Assembly (NCBI GenBank): GCA_025358765.1
Contig: JANYIG010000007.1
Location: forward strand, 1 to 33,500
Length of the DNA: 33,500 nucleotides
From: Candidatus Kapaibacterium sp.
GTDB lineage: Bacteria; Bacteroidota; Ignavibacteria; Kapaibacteriales; UBA4661
Direction: 5' to 3'
Part shown: positions 1-8,001 of the stretch, in pieces
How positions within the stretch are numbered: the first letter of the stretch is position 1
How the letters are laid out: every line of letters begins with the position of its first letter
Notes under the pieces: generated by a model
Database searches by the model: none
Told to the model about the DNA's origin: nothing
Seen by the model: the letters and a program-made list of their open reading frames with translations, nothing else
Made by a program: the position numbers and the translations under genes

Positions 1-838
1 AGACGAGATTATCCAACACCTGCGTGAATGCTGTATGGTCTGTCTGAGCAATTGCTGTTGCGGGCGCATTCACGGCGAGTGTGATGTGCTTGTTGTTTGC
101 ATGAAGTCTGTATTCTTCGACGATGTTCACTACAATCGGTACAACATCTACAGGTTCTACGCTGAAGGTAAAATTTCCCGTATCCAATGCGTGAAGATTC
201 AAAAGATTATCAATCAAACATACCATGCGGTCTGTCGCCAAATTCAGGTCGTCGGCATACGTCTTGAGTTGAGCGGGCGTGATATCCGCACGTTTGCGTT
301 CTAATAACTCTGCGAGCAAATGAATGTTGGAAAGCGGGTTTTTTAGGTCGTGCGCGATGATGCCCAAAAACTCTTCACGTTCTTGGTCGAATGCCTGCAA
401 ATGCTGGTTTTGCTCAGTGATGATGTCGCTGTACTGCTTGATTTTGAGGTGCGTCCGTACGCGTGCCAGCAATTCCGCAAAGAAAAACGGCTTGGTGATA
501 TAGTCTACCGCCCCAGCCTCAAAACCACGCACGATATCTTCGGTGTCGGTGCGAGCCGTGAGGAAAATTACAGGAATATGTGCCGTTTGCGGGTCGCTTT
601 GCAATTGCTTGCAGACTTCAATGCCGTCAATATCGGGCATTTGTACGTCGAGAAGTATCAAATCTGGCATCTGCGCCGCAACGGAATCCAAAGCGCCTTT
701 ACCGTTGGACGCAACGTTTACACTGTAGCCATTTTCGCCCAAAATACTGCCCAACACCTGAAGGTTGCGTGGGATGTCGTCCACAATGAGGATGAGTGGT
801 TCGCGGTTGCTCGATGAGAGATACGAAGAGTGTTCCAT
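1..838 (-). CDS. Response regulator receiver-histidine kinase, 3' part cut by window edge
   Basis: The minus-strand reading from the ATG at 838 stays open to the window edge, giving 279 residues with no stop. An N-terminal receiver domain (about residues 14-130) has the acidic pair D20/D21, phospho-acceptor D64 in LILLDVQMPD and K116 in YITKPF. A short coiled linker leads to a HisKA domain with the H-box FLGIIAHDLKNPLS (H163). The catalytic ATPase domain must lie beyond the left edge. There is no membrane segment, so this is a cytoplasmic kinase whose activity is probably set by phosphorylation of its own receiver. It starts 51 bases after the stop of the large hybrid kinase on the same strand, so the two are probably co-transcribed and the hybrid kinase may feed this receiver (inference). 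Domain assignment is sure; the signal is unknown. Confidence 0.9.
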   Translation of the reverse strand, partial: MEHSSYLSSSNREPLILIVDDIPRNLQVLGSILGENGYSVNVASNGKGALDSVAAQMPDLILLDVQMPDIDGIEVCKQLQSDPQTAHIPVIFLTARTDTEDIVRGFEAGAVDYITKPFFFAELLARVRTHLKIKQYSDIITEQNQHLQAFDQEREEFLGIIAHDLKNPLSNIHLLAELLERKRADITPAQLKTYADDLNLATDRMVCLIDNLLNLHALDTGNFTFSVEPVDVVPIVVNIVEEYRLHANNKHITLAVNAPATAIAQTDHTAFTQVLDNLV

Positions 839-889
839 TACGATGAATTGGCGTGATTCGATGTTGTAGGCTAAGTTTTGTCTTGAACT

Positions 890-3800
890 TTACACCGAAG
901 AATGCGAATGTGCAATTTGCGTAATTCGCTCGACAATTGCAGGAAATTTTTCCAGCGTGGCGGGAATTTTTTCCACGTCAAAACGCTGCACTTGACGCTC
1001 TAAAACGACTCCAAACTCCTCGAGCGGCGCAACGCCGTACCGCACGCCAAGAGCTTTCAAGCCCTCGGCAAACTGCTTGATTTGCTTATTGTTCAACGTC
1101 CGGCGAATAGCATTCCACTGTTCGATATATTCGCTGCGAAGTAGGACTAAAAGCTTTCCAAGCTCAGTTTGTACTGCCTCGGACGGTTGCCAATCCTGCA
1201 AGCGAGTATCCATACCGTTCTCCAGCACTATAGCTGTAGAAGGTATCACATTATTTACGGTATGGGACAGAAAACGCTTGAGCTGGTTTAAAAGCTCATC
1301 TTTGGTGAATGGTTTGCTCAAAAATCCATCGCAAATATCCGCGATCACTGTCGTATCCTCTTTCATCGCTGAGGCGGTGAGTACAATGACCGGAATATGG
1401 CGGGTTTCAGAGTGTGTTTTGATGATGCGCGTAGCTTCTGTGCCATCCATATTTGGCATTCGCATATCCATCAAAATAATATCCGGCTGCTGTTGCCGTG
1501 CCGTCTCTACCGCTATTTTGCCGTCATTTGCTGTGATAATCCGAACGTTCGATTTCGCCAAAACGCCTTTGACCAAATCACGGTTCAGTTGAATATCGTC
1601 CACTACGAGAATAAGCGGGTTGTTGAATATGACCCTTCCGTTTTGTTGAGTCTGGTGTGCGGGTGATTCTTCTGGCAGAGCTGTGATGGTCTGCGTGTTT
1701 GGCAGCACAACGCGGAAGAGCGAGCCTTTGCCAACCACACTTTCTACTGCAATCGTACCGTTCATCATCTCCACAAGTCGTTTTGTAATCGTGAGTCCGA
1801 GCCCCGTACCGCCATATTTACGGGAGCTTTGTCCTTCTTGCTGCCGGAATGCCTCGAAAATATCGTGCTGCTGCGACGTGGGAATACCAATGCCTGTATC
1901 TTCTACTTCAATCACAAGTTGCACCGAAGCCTTAGCTCCATTGGTATGGAAATCTATAGAATCATTCGTCATTGTTTTGACCGAAAGGCGGATAAATCCT
2001 TCATCGGTAAATTTCACGGCATTGCCAACGAGGTTGAAGAGAATCTGCCGGAGCCGAATTTCATCCGCCAGTAGCGCCGTCGAAACGCCCACATCCGTCT
2101 GAATACGCCATTCTAAGCTCTTTTCTTGAATCCGCGCCGAAAAAATTGTCGAGATTTCACTCACAAGCTCCTTGATGTCAAGCGGTTCGTAGTGAATCTC
2201 GAAGCGACCCGATTCAATTTTCGACAAATCAAGAATATCGTTGATAAGCCGCATCAGCGTTTTTCCGCTTGCGTCAATCGCTTGCAGATAGCTTTGTTGC
2301 TGGTCGGTCTGCATTTGCTCATGGAGCAAACCCGTAAAACCCAGAATGGAGTTCATTGGTGTACGGATTTCGTGCGACATATTCGCCAGAAACTCCGATT
2401 TAGCACGATTGGCAGCATCGGCAGCTTCTTTTGCTTGAATTATGCCTTGCTCATAGATTTTGCGCTCGCTGATGTTTTGTGCTGCCACCAACACCTGTCG
2501 TATTGCGCCTTCTGCGCTGTAAAGCGGCGTTACGCTCATGTAATATGTGTTGTCGTCTAAGCTTACTTCGAATGTACTTTCTTGTCCGTGGAATGCCTCG
2601 CGCAAACGCGGCTCAATTACGGCAACGGCGCTTGCCTCCAACACCTCGTCTAATGTTTTGCCCAAAAAATCTTGCTGCGTGAATATGTGTGGCGCAAGTT
2701 CTTTACCTGCAACGTAGGCGTAGCGAAGGTCTTTGTAGAAAATCTGCACCGAACCATTTGGGTAGTTTTCCGCAATCGCACGGAAGCGGTTCTCGCTCTG
2801 GCGTAGCGTGTCGTTCAGGGTTTGCAGCTCGTTTGTGCGCTGCTCGACTTTTTCTTCTAACGTTTCGTTCAAGGTTTGAAGGGATTCCTCCGCCTGTTTG
2901 CGTTTGGTGATGTTTTGCGAAATTACCATGCCCGCGAAGATTTCACCTTGATTGTTCCTAACGGGAACAGTCGTCAGAACATAATTATTATTCTGAAACT
3001 TAATTTCCATTACTGTCGGCGTTCCGGCAAGAGCATTACGGAAAAACGGTTCTGTCGTCTCGGCGAGGTTTGCCGGAAATGCTTCGCGGAGCGTTCGCCC
3101 TTCCACGCTTTCTTTCGTTAGACCAAATTCCGCCAAACCCTGTCCGCCTGCAACCAAGTAGCGAAGGCTTGTATCGAACAGGTAAACCGCGCCGTCGGGG
3201 TAATTTGTGATAAGAGTTCGGTATAATTCTTCGCTGCGCTGAATGTCTTCTTTAGCGCTTTCGAGCATGGCGGTACGTTCTTGGACTCGTTGTTCGAGTG
3301 TGCGATTCAGATGACGGATTTTGTCGAGTGATTGGCGAATATTGTCCACCATCGTGTTGAATGAGGATGCAAGCGAGCCAATTTCATCCCGCGTCGAAAC
3401 AGTCACAGATTGGTTGATATTTCCTGCCGCCACCTGATTTGCGGCGGCTTCTAATGCCTGAATCGGACGGCTTACGAGCCGTGCAATCCACAGTGCGACA
3501 ATCACCACCACCACCGAAGCCAAAATCAATGCGGCTATCACGAGCCAGAGCGCTTGCTCGTAGATTGTTTCGCTTTGCGTGACGGCTATCTCACTGCCAT
3601 CTAAAGTCAGTATCACCAAACCTTGCAATTTTTCGTCTAATTTCGCATAGAGCGACCGTGATTCGCCGTAAAGTACGGCAGTCGCATCAATTTTTCGGTT
3701 TGTGCCGGACAGTATGATGAGTTTCAGGTGTGCTTCTTTGTAGAGTGCAAGTAGTGTATGAATTTCGTCGCATTTGGCGCGTTCGGGAGCAGAGGAGGCT

Positions 3801-4126
3801 TGAGCGCGATAAGCACGTTCGCTTTGCTCGAATCGTGCGAGGTCGAGATTCATCAAGCTATCAATTTCCTGCATTTTCTGTATGTCGAAGGTAATAACAT
3901 GACGGTTTTCACGGTAGCGCATGTCGGAAAGCGTCTTGGTCATGTCCGCGAGGCGGTAAAACGAGGGCAGCCATTTTCGATTTATTTCAGCAGACTTACT
4001 GCTGACTTCCGCCATTTTGAACAGACCAAATACATTTGTTGCAATCAGCACCAGAAGTGTTGCACCAAAGGCAACAAGGAGCTTTGCGGCAATTTTGAGG
4101 TCATAGAACCAATGTATGAGGCGCAT
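890..4126 (-). CDS. Membrane hybrid sensor histidine kinase (HAMP-PAS-PAS-HisKA-HATPase-REC-HPt-like)
   Basis: This 1078-residue inner-membrane kinase has a first membrane helix at about 15-35 and an extracytoplasmic helical sensor at about 36-190 resembling four-helix-bundle chemoreceptor sensors. A second helix (about 192-214) and a HAMP linker follow. Two PAS domains lie at about 300-410 and 447-557. The HisKA H-box is FLANMSHEIRTPMN with H585. The ATPase domain shows DTGIGI (743-748) and GGTGLGL (772-778). A receiver domain has D843/D844, phospho-acceptor D887 and K938. The last 90 residues look like an HPt fold, but the position that should carry the phosphorylated histidine is E1021. 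The ATG at 4126 is preceded by AAGGAA six bases upstream. The tandem receiver-kinase downstream suggests a phosphorelay pair. The sensed signal cannot be told from sequence. Confidence 0.93.
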   Translation of the reverse strand: MRLIHWFYDLKIAAKLLVAFGATLLVLIATNVFGLFKMAEVSSKSAEINRKWLPSFYRLADMTKTLSDMRYRENRHVITFDIQKMQEIDSLMNLDLARFEQSERAYRAQASSAPERAKCDEIHTLLALYKEAHLKLIILSGTNRKIDATAVLYGESRSLYAKLDEKLQGLVILTLDGSEIAVTQSETIYEQALWLVIAALILASVVVVIVALWIARLVSRPIQALEAAANQVAAGNINQSVTVSTRDEIGSLASSFNTMVDNIRQSLDKIRHLNRTLEQRVQERTAMLESAKEDIQRSEELYRTLITNYPDGAVYLFDTSLRYLVAGGQGLAEFGLTKESVEGRTLREAFPANLAETTEPFFRNALAGTPTVMEIKFQNNNYVLTTVPVRNNQGEIFAGMVISQNITKRKQAEESLQTLNETLEEKVEQRTNELQTLNDTLRQSENRFRAIAENYPNGSVQIFYKDLRYAYVAGKELAPHIFTQQDFLGKTLDEVLEASAVAVIEPRLREAFHGQESTFEVSLDDNTYYMSVTPLYSAEGAIRQVLVAAQNISERKIYEQGIIQAKEAADAANRAKSEFLANMSHEIRTPMNSILGFTGLLHEQMQTDQQQSYLQAIDASGKTLMRLINDILDLSKIESGRFEIHYEPLDIKELVSEISTIFSARIQEKSLEWRIQTDVGVSTALLADEIRLRQILFNLVGNAVKFTDEGFIRLSVKTMTNDSIDFHTNGAKASVQLVIEVEDTGIGIPTSQQHDIFEAFRQQEGQSSRKYGGTGLGLTITKRLVEMMNGTIAVESVVGKGSLFRVVLPNTQTITALPEESPAHQTQQNGRVIFNNPLILVVDDIQLNRDLVKGVLAKSNVRIITANDGKIAVETARQQQPDIILMDMRMPNMDGTEATRIIKTHSETRHIPVIVLTASAMKEDTTVIADICDGFLSKPFTKDELLNQLKRFLSHTVNNVIPSTAIVLENGMDTRLQDWQPSEAVQTELGKLLVLLRSEYIEQWNAIRRTLNNKQIKQFAEGLKALGVRYGVAPLEEFGVVLERQVQRFDVEKIPATLEKFPAIVERITQIAHSHSSV

Positions 4127-4297
4127 AAAAATTTCCTTCAGAAAGGATAACGAGAGATGTGGTGGTGAAATTCTTCAGAAGACAAAGGACACGAGTAGTA
4201 CGCACGGTATGGGAAGATACAAAATTTTCGTTTCTTTCGTTGTTGTGTTGTTTGCGTCCTTTTCTTTCTGGCTGATAAAGGAATGAAACATGATCTT

Positions 4298-6202
4298 TTA
4301 GCGTAAATACACAGTTAGCACGGAAATATCTGCGGCAGAAATACCCGCAATCCTTGATGCTTGCCCAAGCGACGCTGGGCGAATTCGTGCGAGTTTTTGC
4401 CGTGCTTCGGTGGAAAGCGATTTAACGGTAGCATAATCCAATGTTTCGGGAATTTTCTTCTCTTCATTTGCCGCGAACACGCTTATCTCCTTCATTTGGC
4501 GGTCAATATAGCCGCTATACTTAATTTCGATTTCCGCCTGTTCAACAATTTTTGCAAATGAAGATGATGAATACTCTTTCCAATTCGTCATTCCTAATTC
4601 CCAATTTTTCATTCCTGATTCTCCACTCCCAATTTCCAATAGCGCTTCCAATGTTGTTCCGCCGCGCCTTGCGAGAAGGTCAATCGTCGCAACTTCGCTT
4701 GTGGTCGGTTCTCCGACGGATTCTAAATATCCATTAACCTCCGCGGGTCGTAGCTTCGTGGTTTTAGCGTAGTCAAGCGTATATTGGATACGCTCTTCGC
4801 GTTCGAGCATTTGCTCACACGCCGCTTTGTCAATCAACCCAAGCTGGAAGCCGTGGCGCATTAAGCGGCGGTCGGCGTTATCTTGGCGCAGAAGCAGGCG
4901 GTACTCTGCCGATGATGTGAAAATCCTATATGGCTCTTCGGTACTTTTGTTCACGAGGTCGTCAATCATTACGCCGATATACGCCTCTGAGCGTTTGAGC
5001 GTAAATTCACCCTCGCCCTTGATTTTCAGTGCAGCGTTTACGCCAGCAACAAAGCCTTGCGTAGCGGCTTCTTCGTAGCCTGATGTACCGTTTATCTGCC
5101 CCGCAAAAAACAATCCCGCAATCGCCTTCGTTTCAAGCGTGAAGCGCAGTTGGAATGGAAAAAAGAAATCGTATTCGACGGCATAGCCAGCGCGAAGCAG
5201 TTGCGCGTTCTCCAAACCAGAAATCGTGTGCAAACCGCGCAGTTGGATGTCGTCGGGTAAACTCGTCGAAAAGCCATTGACATAAATGGAGTTTGTGTTC
5301 AAACCCTCCGGCTCAAGCACGATGTGGTGTGAGTCGCGCTGTGCAAAACGGTCAATTTTATCCTCAATCGAAGGACAGTAGCGCGGTCCCGACCCTTGAA
5401 TCCGTCCGGTGAACATTGGCGAACGGTCGAAACCCTCGCGTAGCACAGCGTGGGTTCGTTCGTTCGTGTGTGTGCCGGAACACACAATTTTGTTTTCGAC
5501 GGATGTCGTGCGATGCGAAAAAGGCTGCGGATGCTCGTCACCCGCGTGCGGCTCTGTCTTTGACCAATCCACGCTTTCTGCCGCAATACGAGGCGGAGTG
5601 CCAGTTTTCAGGCGACCTTTCTCTAAACCGTAGCTTGCGAGCATATCCGAAATGTCCGTCGCAGCTTGTTCGCCCACGCGCCCTCCCGCCGTACAGTTCA
5701 AACCCGTAAACATTTTTCCATTCAAGAACGTACCGCCACAGAGTACGACAGCCCGGCATTTGAGTTCACTACCGTCGTCAAGTTTGACACCGCGAACCGT
5801 GTCATGGTTTACCAAAATCTCCACCGCAGCGCCGTCCACGAGTGTCAGATGCTCTGTTGTTTGCAGTAATTCCTGAGCATAGCGTGGATACAGGTCTTTA
5901 TCGTTTTGTGAACGGGGCGACCACACGGCTGGACCTTTGGAGCGGTTAAGCATCTTAAATTGCAGCCCGCTTTTGTCTGCTATCATGCCCATCACGCCGC
6001 CTAAGGCATCAAGCTCCTTCACAAGATGCCCTTTTGCCGTACCGCCGATTGCAGGATTGCACGACAAACGTCCGATGGATGATAAATCCATTGATACAAG
6101 CGCCACCTTTAGCACTCCAGCACCAACCCGTGCGGCAGCAACACTGGCTTCAATGCCCGCATGACCACCTCCAATAACGATAATATCAAATATGTTGTTC
6201 AT
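4298..6202 (-). CDS. mnmG: tRNA uridine-5-carboxymethylaminomethyl modification enzyme MnmG (GidA)
   Basis: FAD-dependent partner of MnmE that installs the carboxymethylaminomethyl group on the wobble uridine of certain tRNAs. The protein has 634 residues, close to the usual 620-630. The N-terminal dinucleotide-binding loop is IIVIGGGHAGIEA (about 8-20). The conserved Cys block SCNPAIGG has C48, and the second conserved Cys lies in RYCPSIEDKI. The C-terminal domain ends with the family-typical ASLGQASRIAGIS stretch. The unusual feature is a roughly 20-residue low-complexity insert at about 521-541 (SGMKNWELGMTNWK). It is encoded by an iterated AT-rich repeat (4580-4638) in the variable linker before the C-terminal helical domain. 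The reading frame stays open, so the enzyme is probably active. The gene appears monocistronic; mnmE is not in the window. Confidence 0.97.
   Translation of the reverse strand: MNNIFDIIVIGGGHAGIEASVAAARVGAGVLKVALVSMDLSSIGRLSCNPAIGGTAKGHLVKELDALGGVMGMIADKSGLQFKMLNRSKGPAVWSPRSQNDKDLYPRYAQELLQTTEHLTLVDGAAVEILVNHDTVRGVKLDDGSELKCRAVVLCGGTFLNGKMFTGLNCTAGGRVGEQAATDISDMLASYGLEKGRLKTGTPPRIAAESVDWSKTEPHAGDEHPQPFSHRTTSVENKIVCSGTHTNERTHAVLREGFDRSPMFTGRIQGSGPRYCPSIEDKIDRFAQRDSHHIVLEPEGLNTNSIYVNGFSTSLPDDIQLRGLHTISGLENAQLLRAGYAVEYDFFFPFQLRFTLETKAIAGLFFAGQINGTSGYEEAATQGFVAGVNAALKIKGEGEFTLKRSEAYIGVMIDDLVNKSTEEPYRIFTSSAEYRLLLRQDNADRRLMRHGFQLGLIDKAACEQMLEREERIQYTLDYAKTTKLRPAEVNGYLESVGEPTTSEVATIDLLARRGGTTLEALLEIGSGESGMKNWELGMTNWKEYSSSSFAKIVEQAEIEIKYSGYIDRQMKEISVFAANEEKKIPETLDYATVKSLSTEARQKLARIRPASLGQASRIAGISAADISVLTVYLR
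4580..4638. repeat. Iterated AATT/CATTCC repeat inside mnmG
   Basis: On the plus strand the stretch is built from near-copies of CCAATT/ATTCCTAATTCCCAATT separated by CATTCCTGATT. It is read on the minus strand as SGMKNWELGMTNWK. This word composition is typical of short intergenic iterated repeats and unlike the surrounding mnmG sequence. It lies exactly in frame in a variable linker. The TTCGTCATT word is shared with the repeat at 7931-7993. Confidence 0.6.
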
Positions 6203-6331
6203 AATTTCCGTGTGAATGAAATTTGGTAACGCCTCAAATGCGAAAATACGGAACTGACGCTAAATTTTCTGTATAACCGTCGTAACGTGTATAGACGTAT
6301 CATTCTCAACCGTAGTATGGAAGAGTTTTTC

Positions 6332-6748
6332 ATGGAGTTTTCGCCCGAAACAACCGCTGTGTTGGAATATTTAGATGCGTTCACGCAAAACAATCTCCGC
6401 AAACGCAATGATATTGGAAGCATTCTGGAGGCTGCGTCAAAGCTTGGAGCGGCAGCGGAATTTAACAATCTCGTCTTCGTCGGTAAGGTATCGTGGAACT
6501 TATATTCTGCCATACGCCGCATCACGCCGAACGATGAGGGTTATCAAACGCTTGAACGTGAGTTTGCCACGAACATGAATCAACTGCGGGCAGAATTACT
6601 TTTTTTTGTCACAAACACCCCTGACGAGCAACAACAGCGCTTTGAACAAATTTATCTTGGCTTGGGACAAGGAACAATGCGAAATCTGGTGGATTTAGCA
6701 CACGATTTGGCACGGTTCAAGGATTTGCAGGCCGAGCAGAAACGGTAG
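6332..6748 (+). CDS. Hypothetical helical protein
   Basis: This is a 138-residue, mostly helical, soluble protein with no recognised domain. It begins MEFSPETTAVLEYLDAFT and has a charged C-terminus. In-frame ATGs also exist at 6287 and 6317. I chose 6332 because GGAAGAG (6319-6325) sits six bases before it, an almost ideal Shine-Dalgarno, whereas 6287 has none. The gene is divergent from mnmG, and its last 32 bases overlap the 3' end of the convergent glycosyltransferase gene. There is no signal peptide or membrane segment. Coding is supported by an open frame of good length, normal composition and the ribosome-binding site. Function is unknown and I do not recognise the family. Confidence 0.7.
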   Translation: MEFSPETTAVLEYLDAFTQNNLRKRNDIGSILEAASKLGAAAEFNNLVFVGKVSWNLYSAIRRITPNDEGYQTLEREFATNMNQLRAELLFFVTNTPDEQQQRFEQIYLGLGQGTMRNLVDLAHDLARFKDLQAEQKR

Positions 6749-7919
6749 CAGAGGTGGTGGTAGGAATCGTAGGTTCAGCGAGATGGACAAAAGCCGTCGT
6801 GCCAAGTGTTTGGCGTGTTTGAATAACCCCTTCCAATCGTTCAACCATCAGTCGCGCAGAATTATCCCAATCAAATTGCCGTGCAAAAGCCACTGCGCCT
6901 TCACTTAAACGTAGTCTCAACCCATCATCGGAAAGCAGCGTTATAAGCTCGTTCGCAAGTTGCTCAATATTACCATACTCATAGAGCAAACCACTCTCGC
7001 TGTGCCGCACGGAATCACGCAATCCGGGAACGTTGGCGGAAATAATGGGCGTTCCGCAGGCGTTCGCCTCAATGTTGATAATGCCCCATCCTTCTTTCAT
7101 GGAAGGGTTCACTACACAATGCACTGCTGCCAAAGCGCTTGCCTTCTGGCTTTCCGAGATAAAACCACAAAATCGTACAGCATCCTGCACACCAAGCGTC
7201 GCCGAAAGAGCTTGTAATTCCGGCTCTGCATCGCCTTTGCCCATGATGCGGAGTTCGACTGTTGGTAGTGATTTCCGAACAATCGCAAATGCTTGGAGCA
7301 AGTGGTGAACGCTTTTGTAGCGTTTTAAGCGCCCGAAGTACGCAATCGTCGGCACGGCGTGTTTTCGCAAGACCGCAAAGGGAAACTGTTTTTGATCAAT
7401 GCAATTATAGATAATCGAAAAATTCTCTCTGCGAAACCCACGCTCTACAAACTCCTGCAAGGTGCTTTCCGACACAACCGCAAACGGCATTGTTCTATAG
7501 ATATGGTTCATCAACCATTCGGCGGCATAAACGTAGCTTCCTGAAATACGCCCCACCTCTGCAAAGATGCTGTGTGCAAAAAGGTGGTGTGCAATCACAA
7601 GAAGTGGTTCTTTGACAAAAAGCGGCGTAAAAAAGGGGATTTTGTTCAGGTCGTCCACAACGATGTCGTAGCCTTCATGCCGAAAGCGCGTGAGGTAGCG
7701 TAACGGAATAAAAGCATTGAACACATTTCTATGCCCTTCGCGGATAACGCGGATTCCGTCAATGGTTTCTTCGGGTTTTGCGCCTCGATAGGATGAACAA
7801 AAAAGCGTAACGGCGTGACCTAGAGCGGCAATGCGGGAAAAGATTTCGTGCAAATGAGTTTCTGCACCGCCCGCATGGGGGTTGGTGATGTCTTGCCAAT
7901 TAAAAATGAGAATCTTCAT
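6717..7919 (-). CDS. Glycosyltransferase family 4
   Basis: GT-B-fold retaining glycosyltransferase (GT4), 400 residues, cytoplasmic. The N-terminal domain begins MKILIFNWQDITNPHAGGAE, with the glycine-rich acceptor-side loop. The C-terminal nucleotide-sugar domain has AYFGRLKRYKSVHHLL (R197 and K202 as the likely phosphate-binding basic pair). It also has the E-x7-E signature in KEGWGIINIEANACGTP (E276, E284). It probably transfers a hexose during cell-surface polysaccharide or glycolipid synthesis; donor and acceptor cannot be told. The final 25 residues are Thr/Ser/Pro-rich and lie outside the catalytic fold. This is where the gene overlaps the convergent gene ending at 6748. It lies downstream of the T9SS-sorted protein gene on the same strand, separated by the inverted repeat at 7931-7993. 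Confidence 0.93.
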   Translation of the reverse strand: MKILIFNWQDITNPHAGGAETHLHEIFSRIAALGHAVTLFCSSYRGAKPEETIDGIRVIREGHRNVFNAFIPLRYLTRFRHEGYDIVVDDLNKIPFFTPLFVKEPLLVIAHHLFAHSIFAEVGRISGSYVYAAEWLMNHIYRTMPFAVVSESTLQEFVERGFRRENFSIIYNCIDQKQFPFAVLRKHAVPTIAYFGRLKRYKSVHHLLQAFAIVRKSLPTVELRIMGKGDAEPELQALSATLGVQDAVRFCGFISESQKASALAAVHCVVNPSMKEGWGIINIEANACGTPIISANVPGLRDSVRHSESGLLYEYGNIEQLANELITLLSDDGLRLRLSEGAVAFARQFDWDNSARLMVERLEGVIQTRQTLGTTAFVHLAEPTIPTTTSATVSARPANP

Positions 7920-7930
7920 GTACCTGTCTA

Positions 7931-7993
7931 TTGGTCATTCGTGGAAAAGCCTCGTAACAGCGCTCCCACAAATGACCAATAACGAATGACCAA
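7931..7993. repeat. Inverted repeat with iterated AATGACCAAT words
   Basis: TTGGTCATTCGT (7931-7942) is the exact reverse complement of ACGAATGACCAA (7982-7993), with 39 bases between. AATGACCAAT also occurs as a direct repeat at 7971-7980 and 7985-7994. It fills the gap between the T9SS-protein gene and the glycosyltransferase gene. It could fold in RNA, but no T-tract follows, so I do not call it a terminator. Confidence 0.65.
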
Positions 7994-8001
7994 TGACAGA
8001 A

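Noticed and set aside
35-817. Plus-strand ORFs of 89 and 155 residues
   Set aside because: They are antisense to a clear receiver-histidine kinase on the minus strand and have no recognisable domain.
6199-6525. Minus-strand ORF of 108 residues upstream of mnmG
   Set aside because: It is antisense to the hypothetical gene at 6332-6748, which has a good ribosome-binding site, and it overlaps the mnmG start without one of its own.
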